A stretch of 40,081 bases of DNA from Myxococcales bacterium (GTDB taxonomy: Bacteria; Myxococcota_A; UBA796; GCA-2862545). Position numbers and translations under genes: made by a program. Shown in pieces: positions 31,401 to 39,642 of this stretch (position 1 is its first letter; each line of letters opens with the position of its first letter). The DNA lies in the NCBI GenBank assembly GCA_019634415.1, contig JAHQVJ010000020.1, positions 1 through 40,081 on the forward strand, given 5' to 3'. The notes under the pieces are model-generated. The model did no database searches. It was not told where the DNA came from and saw nothing but the letters and a program-made list of their open reading frames with translations.

Positions 31401-33031
31401 ATCGTAGCGCGACGGAGTCGCGCGGGAGTCCGGAAGTAGCCGTGTCCACCACCGCCCCCTACGAGACCGACTACGAGATCGGGCAAGACAACCTGCAGCG
31501 CTGGGGGATGGACGTCCACAACCCCGTGTTCTGGGTGTCCACCCTGCTGATCACGGCGTTCGTGGTCGGCACCCTCGCCTCCCCCGCGCAGGCCAGCGCG
31601 ATGTTCTCGGCCGCCAAGGCCTTCGCCATCGGCAACTTCGACTGGCTGTTCGTCGTCACCGGCAACGTGATGGTGTTGTTCTGCCTGGCCATCGCTGCCT
31701 CGCCCATGGGTCGGATCCGACTCGGCGGGCCGTCGGCGACGCCGGAGTTCTCCACCCCGTCGTGGTTCGCCATGCTGTTCGCGGCCGGCATGGGCATCGG
31801 GCTGATGTTCTGGAGCGTGGCGGAGCCCGTGGGCTACTTCACGGACTGGGCCGGCTCCCCCCTCGGCGTTCAGGCTCGCACTCCAGAGGCCGCGAGCCTC
31901 GCGATGGGCGCCACCTTGTTCCACTGGGGGCTGCATCCTTGGGCGATCTACGCCCTGGTGGGCCTCACGCTGGCCTTCTTCACCTTCAACAAGGGCCTGC
32001 CGCTCACGCTGCGCTCGGGCTTCTACCCGTTGGTGCAGGATCGGACCTGGGGCTGGTTCGGGCACCTCATCGACATCACGGCCGTCACCGCCACGATCTT
32101 CGGCCTCGCCACGTCGCTGGGCTTCGGCGCCAAGCAAGCCGCCTCCGGGCTGGGGTTCCTGTTCGGGATCGACCCCGGTCTCTCCACGCAGATCGGCGTC
32201 ATCGCCGGGGTCACCGCCGTGGCCACCCTGTCGGTGATCCGAGGGCTCGACGGCGGCGTGAAGCTCCTGTCCAACCTCAACATGGCGTTGGCGGCGGGCC
32301 TGCTCCTGTTCGTGTTCGCCGTGGGCCCCACCCTGTCGATCGTGAACACCATCGGCCAGACCGCCTGGGCCTATGGGTCGAACATCCTGCCCCTGAGCAA
32401 CTTCGTGGGCCGCACGGATCAGGCGTTCTACCACGACTGGACGGTGTTCTACTGGGCCTGGTGGATCTCCTGGTCGCCCTTCGTGGGCATGTTCATCGCT
32501 CGGATCTCCCGCGGCCGCACCGTGCGTCAGTTCATCGTGGCGGTGTTGCTGGTGCCTGCTGCCGTCACGCTGATCTGGATGAGCGTGTTCGGCGGCACGG
32601 CGCTGCACCAGGTGCAGGCGGGTGTGGAGCCGCTGGCGAGCGGGATCGGCGAGGTGTCCCTGTCGCTGTTCCAGATGCTGCAGAACCTGCCCATGGCCCA
32701 GGTCACGTCGCTGCTGGCCATCGTGCTGGTGCTGGTGTTCTTCGTGACGTCGTCCGACAGCGGCTCGCTGGTGATCGACAGCATCACGGCGGGGGGAAAG
32801 CTGGAGGCACCTGTGCCGCAGCGGGTGTTCTGGGCGGTGACCGAGGGCGTCATCGCGAGCGCGTTGCTGGTGGGCGGCGGAGACGACGCCCTGGGCGCGT
32901 TGCAGACGGCGGCGATCGTGGTGGGCCTGCCCTTCTCGGTGGTGTTGCTCGTGATGTGCGTGAGCCTGTTCCTGGGTCTGCGCCACGAGCAGGCAGCCCT
33001 ACGGCGCGACGAGGCGCAGACCGCCAGCTAG
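31397..33031 (+). CDS. BCCT family betaine/choline/carnitine transporter
   Basis: 544 residues, about 12 helices. The Gly-rich helix motif AAGMGIGLMFWSVAEPVGYF and the BCCT signature (YHDWTVFYWAWWISWSPFVG, then MFIARISRGRTVRQF) are complete, as is the Trp-rich box. These are secondary transporters driven by sodium or proton gradients that import betaine and relatives under osmotic stress. The C-terminal tail is short (about 25 residues) compared with osmosensing BetP. GTG 31397 overlaps the methyltransferase stop and has GAGGG upstream; GTG 31442 is also possible. Being in the same operon gives coupled synthesis and uptake. Confidence 0.93.
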   Translation: MNRSATESRGSPEVAVSTTAPYETDYEIGQDNLQRWGMDVHNPVFWVSTLLITAFVVGTLASPAQASAMFSAAKAFAIGNFDWLFVVTGNVMVLFCLAIAASPMGRIRLGGPSATPEFSTPSWFAMLFAAGMGIGLMFWSVAEPVGYFTDWAGSPLGVQARTPEAASLAMGATLFHWGLHPWAIYALVGLTLAFFTFNKGLPLTLRSGFYPLVQDRTWGWFGHLIDITAVTATIFGLATSLGFGAKQAASGLGFLFGIDPGLSTQIGVIAGVTAVATLSVIRGLDGGVKLLSNLNMALAAGLLLFVFAVGPTLSIVNTIGQTAWAYGSNILPLSNFVGRTDQAFYHDWTVFYWAWWISWSPFVGMFIARISRGRTVRQFIVAVLLVPAAVTLIWMSVFGGTALHQVQAGVEPLASGIGEVSLSLFQMLQNLPMAQVTSLLAIVLVLVFFVTSSDSGSLVIDSITAGGKLEAPVPQRVFWAVTEGVIASALLVGGGDDALGALQTAAIVVGLPFSVVLLVMCVSLFLGLRHEQAALRRDEAQTAS

Positions 33032-33043
33032 GTGCATCGTCGT

Positions 33044-33072
33044 CGCGCAGCCCCCGCCCCCGAGGCTGCGCG
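33044..33072 (+). terminator. Hairpin after the betaine operon
   Basis: CGCGCAGCC (33044-33052) and GGCTGCGCG (33064-33072) form a perfect 9-bp stem with an 11-nt loop, 12 bp after the transporter stop. No U-tract follows, so termination would be weak or Rho-assisted. Confidence 0.5.
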
Positions 33073-33131
33073 TGGTGGCGCTCCCTGCGCTCGGCGCCTG
33101 GTAGTCTGCGCCACCCACCCTGGGGGCGACG

Positions 33132-33914
33132 ATGCGAGCCATTCTCTTCCTGGCGACCCTGTCCTGTAGCGGCGGCTCCGATCACACGGTGCTCGAGCTG
33201 TACGGCGAGAACCTCTTCGGGATCCCATCGAAGAACACCGGCCTCGACGCCTCCGAGTGCGCGCCCACCTGCGAGGGCTGCCCCGAGGGCTTCGCCCCCG
33301 TCTACGGCCCAGACGACGTGGCCGCCCTGCGCGGCTGGACGCTGCTCGATCCCCCGGCCGCCCCCACCGTGGACCCCTACGACAGCGACCCCGCCGGCAC
33401 GCCGCGCACGGGCGCCTGTGCGGTGGTGGACGAGGGAGACCAGACCTACCGGCTTCAGCACTACCCCTCCGAAGGCGACGCCCTCGACGATGGCGCCATC
33501 CCCACCCACGGCGGCCCCTGTGGTCTGTGCTCGAGCCTGCAGGACCTGTCCGTCTACATGGAGACGCGCGATCTGACGGTGGCTGCCCGCCAGTGCGGCC
33601 TCGACGCCGTGGGACGCAGCGACGAGTTCCTGGTGGGCTGCCTGCAAGACCTCGGCTTCACCACCCCCTGCGCCACCATCTGGATGTTCAACTCCCGCCA
33701 CACCCAGTCGAAGTGCATCGGCAGCTGCCTCACCCGGATCAACGCCGATCACCACGAGGAAGACGGCACCCTCAACCCCTGCCTGCAGTGCGACGAGGAC
33801 GAGTCGGGAGAGATCTTCAAGGAGGTGGCGGGGCGCACCCGGCGCAACTCCGGCATCCCGACGGCCCTGTGCCGACCCTGCGAGGAGATGTGGCCCTTCG
33901 CTCATGCCTATTGA
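33132..33914 (+). CDS. Cys-rich secreted protein, probable lipoprotein, unknown
   Basis: 260 residues. Short N-terminal hydrophobic segment MRAILFLATLSC with a poor lipobox (TLSC), so membrane anchoring is uncertain. About 20 cysteines in pairs (CAPTCEGC, GPCGLCSSL, CGLDAV, CLQDLGFTTPC, KCIGSC, PCLQC, LCRPC) suggest either many disulfides or metal binding. The core GPCGLCSSLQDLSVYMETRD plus TIWMFNSRHTQSKC looks conserved in character, but I cannot name a family. ATG 33132 follows GGGGG. It is an independent gene with hairpins on both sides. Confidence 0.75.
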   Translation: MRAILFLATLSCSGGSDHTVLELYGENLFGIPSKNTGLDASECAPTCEGCPEGFAPVYGPDDVAALRGWTLLDPPAAPTVDPYDSDPAGTPRTGACAVVDEGDQTYRLQHYPSEGDALDDGAIPTHGGPCGLCSSLQDLSVYMETRDLTVAARQCGLDAVGRSDEFLVGCLQDLGFTTPCATIWMFNSRHTQSKCIGSCLTRINADHHEEDGTLNPCLQCDEDESGEIFKEVAGRTRRNSGIPTALCRPCEEMWPFAHAY

Positions 33915-33992
33915 CGGACTTCGCGGACGGGTCGCAGGGCCCGGTTTTCCGTCGGAGCCGGGTCATGTGTCGATGAGTGGAAGGGGGCCGAC

Positions 33993-35351
33993 ATGACCAC
34001 GCCGATCCTGCTGGGCCTGATGGGCTGCAGCTCACCCGCCTCGAAGAACCACGAGGCCTGCGACTGCCCTTTCGAGGGACACGGTGCCGTCTACGAGGAC
34101 CAGTGCCTGTGCCTGCGTGCCGTGCCCGTTCCCGCCGATGACGCTCCCGACCAGGTCTTCTACGTGGACCCGGCCACCGAGGCAGCGGGCGACGGATCGG
34201 AGACCAACCCCTGGCCGCTGGTCGACTGGCCGGCCGTAGACACCGCTCTGGACGAAGGCATCGTGCACGTGCGGTTCGACGCGCGCGGTGAGCTGCCGGA
34301 TCGCCTCGAGGTCCTGCGCACCAGCACCTCGACGCACCGCCTGCTGCTCGACGGCCGCGGCTGGGTGCGCGACACGTCGGGCTGGACCCAGAACAGCTCC
34401 GACGCCCGGGCCATCGCCCCCGGGATCCACACCACCTTCGACGACGTGCCCCGCAGCTACGTCACCGTGCGCGGCTTCGAGGTCACTGGCTCCCGCGACA
34501 AGGGGGTCTACTGGCGTAGCGGCGACCACGTGGTGCTCGAGGATCTCGTCGTCCACGACAACAAGGGCACCCCCGCCATCCTCCTCGACTACGCCAACCG
34601 CTCCGGACACCGGTCGGCGTCCTTCGTGGTGCGCAACACCCACGTCTACGATCAGCTGGGCGAGTGCATCTACATCGGCGGCGCCGAGGGCACGGAGCAA
34701 GCCGCCCACGAGCATGTCGAGGTGGTGGCCAACCTGGTGCACGGCTGCCGCGACCCCTTCGACACCAAGCACGACGCCATCAACATCAAGGATCAGATCG
34801 ACTCGGTGGTGGTGGAGCGCAACGTGGTGTTCGACACCGACTGGGGGATCGAGGCCGCGAGCCCCGGCCGCTACGCGCACAACCTGGTGTTCGACACCAA
34901 GCGGGAGGGCTTCCAGATCAGCGACGCATGGGGCGATCTGAACGGCTTCACCCTCACCGACAACACGGTGATCCGCGCCGGTCAGGACGGCGTGCACATC
35001 TCGGTGCAGCGCAACGCGGTGACCGACGTGCAGCTGCAGCGGCTGACGGTGATCGACAGCCGCCAGGCGGGCGTGTTGCTCGGGGCAGACCCTGGGCTAC
35101 AGGCCACCCTCGACGACGTGGTGCTCGTGGGCAACGACGTCGGGCTGGACGGCTGGGGCACGGTGGACGTGACCGTGGGCGCCTGTGCGGCCGCCGACAA
35201 CGGGGAGCTGGCGGATCGTATCGCCGAGGCACCGGACTGCAGCTCGGTGGCGCTGGGCGACGTGTCGAACCCCGCGGGGCCCGACGGCGAGCTACTCACC
35301 GACGACGATCCCTGGCTCGTGCAGGGAATGGGAGCGCGCCTCCCGAAGTAG
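33993..35351 (+). CDS. Right-handed beta-helix lipoprotein
   Basis: 452 residues. Signal peptide and lipobox MTTPILLGLMGC. A Cys-rich segment (CDCPFEG, CLCLRAV) precedes a domain that starts FYVDPATEAAGDGSETNPWP, the common opening of secreted beta-helix polysaccharide lyases and related proteins. Repeated PbH1 turns follow, about 130-400 (YVTVRGFEVTGSRDKGVYW, HVVLEDLVVHDNKG, VEVVANLVHGCRDPFDT, FTLTDNTVIRAGQDGVHI). Acidic His/Asp residues near HDAINIKDQIDS may be catalytic, but activity is not shown. It is 9 bp upstream of the PHP-domain gene. Confidence 0.85.
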   Translation: MTTPILLGLMGCSSPASKNHEACDCPFEGHGAVYEDQCLCLRAVPVPADDAPDQVFYVDPATEAAGDGSETNPWPLVDWPAVDTALDEGIVHVRFDARGELPDRLEVLRTSTSTHRLLLDGRGWVRDTSGWTQNSSDARAIAPGIHTTFDDVPRSYVTVRGFEVTGSRDKGVYWRSGDHVVLEDLVVHDNKGTPAILLDYANRSGHRSASFVVRNTHVYDQLGECIYIGGAEGTEQAAHEHVEVVANLVHGCRDPFDTKHDAINIKDQIDSVVVERNVVFDTDWGIEAASPGRYAHNLVFDTKREGFQISDAWGDLNGFTLTDNTVIRAGQDGVHISVQRNAVTDVQLQRLTVIDSRQAGVLLGADPGLQATLDDVVLVGNDVGLDGWGTVDVTVGACAAADNGELADRIAEAPDCSSVALGDVSNPAGPDGELLTDDDPWLVQGMGARLPK

Positions 35352-35360
35352 ACTCCCTGC

Positions 35361-36509
35361 ATGCTCACGATCCTCCTGGCCTGCACCGGCTCCACCACCC
35401 CCACCGAGCCCCCTGTGACCACGCCCACCACCGGCGACTCGGGGAGTCCCACCGACCGAGTGGGGCGCTGGCTCGCAGGCGATCTGCACGTCCACAGCAG
35501 CGTGGGCAGCAACGACACCGATGGCCTGGGCACCCCCGACGTGCTCGGCGCGGCCATGGACAAGGCGGGGCTGTCCTTCCTCTTCCTCACCGACCACAGC
35601 AACAGCATGGGCTCCATGGACTGCCCCACCGGCGACGTGGAGGACTGCCCCAACCAGGGCCCGGAGCTGCCGGCGGCCGACTGGCCCGAGGGCGTGTTCC
35701 TCGCCAGCGAGATCAGCCCCGTGCACTCGCTGGACTTCACCCAGGAGCCCACGGGTCACACCCTGTGCCTGCCCCTGAACAGTACCTCCTTCCCGAAGCT
35801 GGACCACTTCGAGGATCGGCCACCGGGCAAGGTCACCGGCGGGCAGGGGGTCGCACAGTGCAAGGATGCAGGCGGTCTGGCCATCGTCGCCCACCCCTTC
35901 GCCATCGCCCAGTGGATCCAGTACGACTGGACCAGCGAGGACTTCGACGGGATGGAGGTCTACAACGGCACCGTGCGGTTCGATGCCTGGGACGAGCGGG
36001 GCGTGGCTGCATGGGAGGAGCGAGTCGCCGAGGGCCGACGTGTGGTGCCGGTGGGGGGCAGTGACTGCCATCGCTGGGGTACCGAGGCCCCCGGCACCGT
36101 CACCGATCCGCCGCTGGGCTGGCCCACCACCTGGGTCTACGTGTTCGAGGACGAGACCGTGGTCCAGGCCATCGCCGCAGGCCGCGTGACGATCGCCGAG
36201 CCCGGTACCACGCTGGCGTTCACCGCCTCCAGCGAGGCTCGCACGGTACAGGCCGGGCAGCAGCTCCGCGGGCCCGCCACCGTGACGGCGCGGGCCACCA
36301 CCGCAGAGCGCGATCGCGTGCTGCAGCTCAAGCAGGCCAACGGCGCCGTGCTCGCGGAGGTGGCGCTCGAGCCCGGCGTGCAGGGGGAGCTCGAGCTGCC
36401 CGTGGACGACGGCCTCGTCTACGCCCGAGTGTGGCACACCACCGAGTCCGCTGGCCCCATGACCGCAGGCATCGCGCTCACCAACGTCATCGCAGTGAAC
36501 GCATTTTGA
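35361..36509 (+). CDS. PHP-domain (CehA/McbA-like) metallohydrolase lipoprotein
   Basis: 382 residues. Lipobox LLAC and a Thr/Pro linker. The PHP fold then shows its metal motifs: GDLHVHSSVGS (HxH), FLFLTDHSNS (TDH), LAIVAHPFAIAQ (HP) and VGGSDCHRWG (SDCH, Asp-His), about residues 38-225. CehA/McbA family members include carbaryl hydrolases and many uncharacterised periplasmic hydrolases. The C-terminal part is a beta-sandwich (VTARATTAERDRVLQLKQAN). Substrate unknown. It may share an mRNA with the beta-helix gene. Confidence 0.88.
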   Translation: MLTILLACTGSTTPTEPPVTTPTTGDSGSPTDRVGRWLAGDLHVHSSVGSNDTDGLGTPDVLGAAMDKAGLSFLFLTDHSNSMGSMDCPTGDVEDCPNQGPELPAADWPEGVFLASEISPVHSLDFTQEPTGHTLCLPLNSTSFPKLDHFEDRPPGKVTGGQGVAQCKDAGGLAIVAHPFAIAQWIQYDWTSEDFDGMEVYNGTVRFDAWDERGVAAWEERVAEGRRVVPVGGSDCHRWGTEAPGTVTDPPLGWPTTWVYVFEDETVVQAIAAGRVTIAEPGTTLAFTASSEARTVQAGQQLRGPATVTARATTAERDRVLQLKQANGAVLAEVALEPGVQGELELPVDDGLVYARVWHTTESAGPMTAGIALTNVIAVNAF

Positions 36510-36573
36510 CCAGTTGTCGCGTGACGTGTGCTCCGCAGGCGAGCACCAGACTCATGCTCTTGGAGGAAGACCC

Positions 36574-37122
36574 ATGTGGATGTTGGCGCTCTCGGCTCAG
36601 GCGGCCACCTGGACGTATCGAGCCCCCGTGCCCACCCAGCCCCCCTCCGACGGCCGTGGGTTCGGGGTGTGCCTCGTGTTGCCCGTCGATCTCGGCATCG
36701 AGGGACAGGTCGAGGACGTCTCGGGCAACGTCTCGCTGACCTGCAGCCGCCAGGAGGAGCGCACCCGGATCTGCTACGACGTGAGCAACGAGGACTGGCC
36801 CACCACCTGGGAACCGCTGTCCTGTGCAGGCTCGACGACCACCGTGGTCCTCAAGCTGGTGCCGGCCTTCGATCCCGAGCAGGATCCTCGCTTGGGGGTC
36901 TCCATCCATCCGGGCGTGGACGAGGTCGCAGCGAGCTTCGTGCTGCAGGGCGAGTGGCCCCCGCAGTCCGACGAGGACACCCGCGGCACCCGCTGTCGGA
37001 TCCGGGACGGCCGCCTGTGGATCTGGCGCGACGGCCAGTCTCGACGCAAGGGAACCTGCGTGATCCGCGAGCGAGATGGCACCAACCACGAGCTCACCAT
37101 CCGCTTCAGGGCTCCTCGCTGA
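36574..37122 (+). CDS. Secreted protein of unknown function
   Basis: 182 residues from ATG 36574, with GGAGG at 36561-36565. The N-terminus MWMLALSAQAATW is a minimal signal peptide. The mature protein is beta-rich with cysteines (VCLVLPV, LTCSRQ, RICYDV, LSCAGS, TRCRIRD, GTCVIRE) arranged in likely pairs. No family recognised. The 3' end overlaps the leftward gene at 37106 by 17 bp. Confidence 0.7.
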   Translation: MWMLALSAQAATWTYRAPVPTQPPSDGRGFGVCLVLPVDLGIEGQVEDVSGNVSLTCSRQEERTRICYDVSNEDWPTTWEPLSCAGSTTTVVLKLVPAFDPEQDPRLGVSIHPGVDEVAASFVLQGEWPPQSDEDTRGTRCRIRDGRLWIWRDGQSRRKGTCVIRERDGTNHELTIRFRAPR

Positions 37123-37510
37123 TCTCCTCGCCCTCCTGCTCTGCCCCGTCGTCGGCCCACCACATCCAGGCCGCCCCTGCGCTCCCCAACAGGGCCATCA
37201 CGCCGCCGACGATGCCGGCGAGGAGTGCTGGCGGAAACAGCTCGCGCTGGGGCGGGACGGGCGCGCCGTCCAAGCGCATGCGCCGCACCGACGGCTCCTC
37301 CACCTCGAGCGGCGGCAGCGAGCTGCCCGCCTCCTCGGTGAAGAAGGGAAGCCAGGTGTAGAAGCCCAGGAGCATGCCCACCAGCCACCCCACGATGCCC
37401 CCCACCAGGGTCCGAGGGCTGTAGAGCATGGCGAGCCCGATGCCGCAGGGGCCGCAGAACATCCCCGCGATGAAGCCGATTGCCAGGCTGTTCGTGTCGG
37501 TCTTGGCCAT
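37106..37510 (-). CDS. Small membrane protein, three helices
   Basis: 134 residues, ATG at 37510. Two adjacent hydrophobic helices (FIAGMFCGPCGIGLAMLYS and GGIVGWLVGMLLGFYTWLPF) and one near the C-terminus (LLAGIVGGVMALLGSAGAAW), then an acidic tail (EQEGEEISEE). The FxCGPCGIG motif is reminiscent of small membrane proteins of the TM2/CxxC type, but no assignment is made. A longer frame upstream (to 37591) has no support. Confidence 0.7.
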   Translation of the reverse strand: MAKTDTNSLAIGFIAGMFCGPCGIGLAMLYSPRTLVGGIVGWLVGMLLGFYTWLPFFTEEAGSSLPPLEVEEPSVRRMRLDGAPVPPQRELFPPALLAGIVGGVMALLGSAGAAWMWWADDGAEQEGEEISEEP

Positions 37511-37526
37511 GTTGCCTCGAGGTCCG

Positions 37527-37925
37527 TCAACCCCTACGTAGCTGGGCGAGCACCACTGCGACCAAGCCGATCCCCAGCACGTACCGTCCATAGCGGCCCC
37601 ACGGGCTCAGCTGGACGTCCGCCATCGTGTACTGATCGTCGATGGCCGCCACGATGGTGGGCTCCTCGCTGTACTCGTCGCCACGGAAGGCCACCGGCAT
37701 GCAGTCCCACCGATGCACGTAGGCCCAGAACAGACCGAAGACGCTGCACTTGTAGCCAGCCCGCCAGCCCTCGGTCTCGGGCGAGGAGACCACCTCGGGC
37801 AAGGCCCCCACCTCGAAGATCTCCTCCCCCGTCTGGATCAAGGCGAACCCTGGCCGACCGGCCGATGCGTCGGCGGGCATCCACGCCAACGCGGCACACA
37901 ACCACACCCCAATCCATGACCTCAT
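37527..37925 (-). CDS. Secreted or membrane-tethered protein, unknown
   Basis: 132 residues, ATG at 37925. Signal peptide MRSWIGVWLCAALAWMPADA, a 75-residue extracytoplasmic part with Cys at YKCSVFG and WDCMPVAFRGDEYS, and a C-terminal helix (YVLGIGLVAVVLAQLRRG). The stop is 16 bp from the next leftward gene's start, so the two may form an operon. Layout resembles the protein at 3788. Divergent from the sulfatase-fold gene at 37999. Confidence 0.7.
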   Translation of the reverse strand: MRSWIGVWLCAALAWMPADASAGRPGFALIQTGEEIFEVGALPEVVSSPETEGWRAGYKCSVFGLFWAYVHRWDCMPVAFRGDEYSEEPTIVAAIDDQYTMADVQLSPWGRYGRYVLGIGLVAVVLAQLRRG

Positions 37926-37998
37926 CCAGCCCCCTGTCGCGGCGGCAGGGTACCAGGCAGTCCAGCGAAGGCGTCGTACCTGGGGTACGTTCGGGGCC

Positions 37999-39642
37999 AT
38001 GCACGCACGGAGAACGTGGCTCCTCGGGGCGCTGGGGATCATCGGCCTCGCCACGGCGGGAGCCGTGGCCCTGTGGCCCGGCACCCCTGCACCCACCACG
38101 CCCCCCAACGTGCTGGTGGTGCTGTGGGACACGGTCCGCGCGGACCGCATGAGCCTGTACGGCCACGAGCGCGCCACCACGCCCGCCCTCGAGGCGTTCG
38201 CCGAGCAGGCGCTGGTGTTCGATCAGGCCACCGCCCCGGGCACCTGGACGCTGCCCACCCACGCCACGATGCTCACGGGGCTCTACCCCACCACGCACGG
38301 CGCACGCGCAGGGTACCGCTGGCTCGATCACCACCACCGCACCCTGCCCGAGATCCTCGGCGACGCCGGCTACGACACGTTCTGGTTCAGCTCCAACCTG
38401 ATCGCCGGCCCCCTCACCAACCTCACCCAGGGGGTGGCCACGCTGCGCACCACCTACCCGCGTAAGGGAGAGCGGGGGCCCCAGGTGGAAGCCGCGAAGC
38501 GCGCCACCCTCGGCAAGCTGCTGCCCGACGACGCCAGCAACGAGCTGGGTCCTGCCTTCGCCGGCAGCGCCGACGACCACTGGCCCAAGGCCGCCTTCAA
38601 GGACGCCGCGCCGGTGATCGTCGAGGGCTTCCTCCGCTGGCTCGATCGACGCGACGACTCCTCCGCGCCCTTCTTCGCCTACCTCAACCTCATGGAGGCC
38701 CACACGCCGCGCGTGCCCAGTCGCTCGGCACGTCAGCGCCTGCTCGACGACGACACCCTCGCGCTGGGCCTCGCCACAGACGTCTCGCTGCGCGCCGAGA
38801 ACGAGTTCATGATCGGCCAGCGGGACTACACCGAGGCCGAGCTCGAGGCGATCCGGGGCGTGTACGACGCCGCCCTGCTCGATCTGGACGACGCCACCGC
38901 CGAGCTGTTCGACGCGCTGACCCAGCGCGGCGTGCTCGACGACACCCTCGTCGTGCTCGTCTCCGATCACGGGGAGCACCTGGGCGAGCACCAGCGCTTC
39001 GAGCACCGCTGGTCCATCCACCAGCAGCTACTGCACGTGCCCCTGGTGGTCCGACTGCCCGGAGCGCGGCGCACGGGTCGGGTGTCGCGCCGGGTGAGCA
39101 CCGCCGACGTGTTCTCCACCGTGCTCGACGTGGTGGGGATCGCCGAGCCCCTCGGCACCCAGACCCGCACGCTGCTGGCCTCCGACGAAGGACCCGCCAC
39201 GGTGTTCGCGCAGCTCCTCGATCCCTACGCCAGCCAGCTGCGCAACGTGGCCGAGGTGTACGGCGACCTGGGTGACTACGCCCAGCTGCTGCGCACCTAC
39301 TGCGCCGTGTTCGAAGACTCCCACAAGGTGGTGCACGCATCCGACGGCGCCACGCAGCTGTTCGACCTGGCCACGGATCCCGGCGAGCACACCGACCGCG
39401 CCGCCGAGCAGCCGGATCGGGTGAAGCGACTGCTCGGTGCCCTGAGCGCCTGGGAGCAGCAGCTGCCCGTGTACGACCCCGCCCAGCGCATCGGGCGAGA
39501 CCGTCGCGGCAAGGCGGGCGGCCAAGACCGTAGCGAGCTGCAGATGCTGCAGGCCCTGGGCTATGTCGGCGACGACGACGACGACGACTACAGTCGCACC
39601 CACTGCAGCCCATCGACGAACGCGGAGCACAGCCATGAGTAG
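37999..39642 (+). CDS. Sulfatase-fold hydrolase with Thr at the nucleophile position
   Basis: 547 residues. N-terminal membrane anchor (WLLGALGIIGLATAGAVALW). Alkaline-phosphatase-superfamily motifs: NVLVVLWDTVRADRMSLYG, TWTLPTHATMLTGLYPTTHG, VLVSDHGEHLGEHQ (metal Asp-His) and HVPLVVRLPG. In true sulfatases the motif is C/S-x-P-S-R, whose Cys or Ser becomes formylglycine. Here the position is Thr (TLPTHA), which cannot be converted, so phosphate-type chemistry with Thr, as in NPP or phosphoethanolamine-transferase relatives, is more likely. The end has an Asp run and His/Ser-rich tail. It is followed by a paralogue overlapping by 8 bp. Confidence 0.85.
   Translation: MHARRTWLLGALGIIGLATAGAVALWPGTPAPTTPPNVLVVLWDTVRADRMSLYGHERATTPALEAFAEQALVFDQATAPGTWTLPTHATMLTGLYPTTHGARAGYRWLDHHHRTLPEILGDAGYDTFWFSSNLIAGPLTNLTQGVATLRTTYPRKGERGPQVEAAKRATLGKLLPDDASNELGPAFAGSADDHWPKAAFKDAAPVIVEGFLRWLDRRDDSSAPFFAYLNLMEAHTPRVPSRSARQRLLDDDTLALGLATDVSLRAENEFMIGQRDYTEAELEAIRGVYDAALLDLDDATAELFDALTQRGVLDDTLVVLVSDHGEHLGEHQRFEHRWSIHQQLLHVPLVVRLPGARRTGRVSRRVSTADVFSTVLDVVGIAEPLGTQTRTLLASDEGPATVFAQLLDPYASQLRNVAEVYGDLGDYAQLLRTYCAVFEDSHKVVHASDGATQLFDLATDPGEHTDRAAEQPDRVKRLLGALSAWEQQLPVYDPAQRIGRDRRGKAGGQDRSELQMLQALGYVGDDDDDDYSRTHCSPSTNAEHSHE

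Noticed and set aside
31280..32986. 568-codon minus-strand frame opposite the BCCT gene
   Set aside because: Gln/His/Arg-rich antisense shadow of transmembrane codons.
39568..39590. GAC-triplet run as a regulatory repeat
   Set aside because: It encodes a run of Asp in frame near the end of the sulfatase-fold protein; ordinary coding low complexity.
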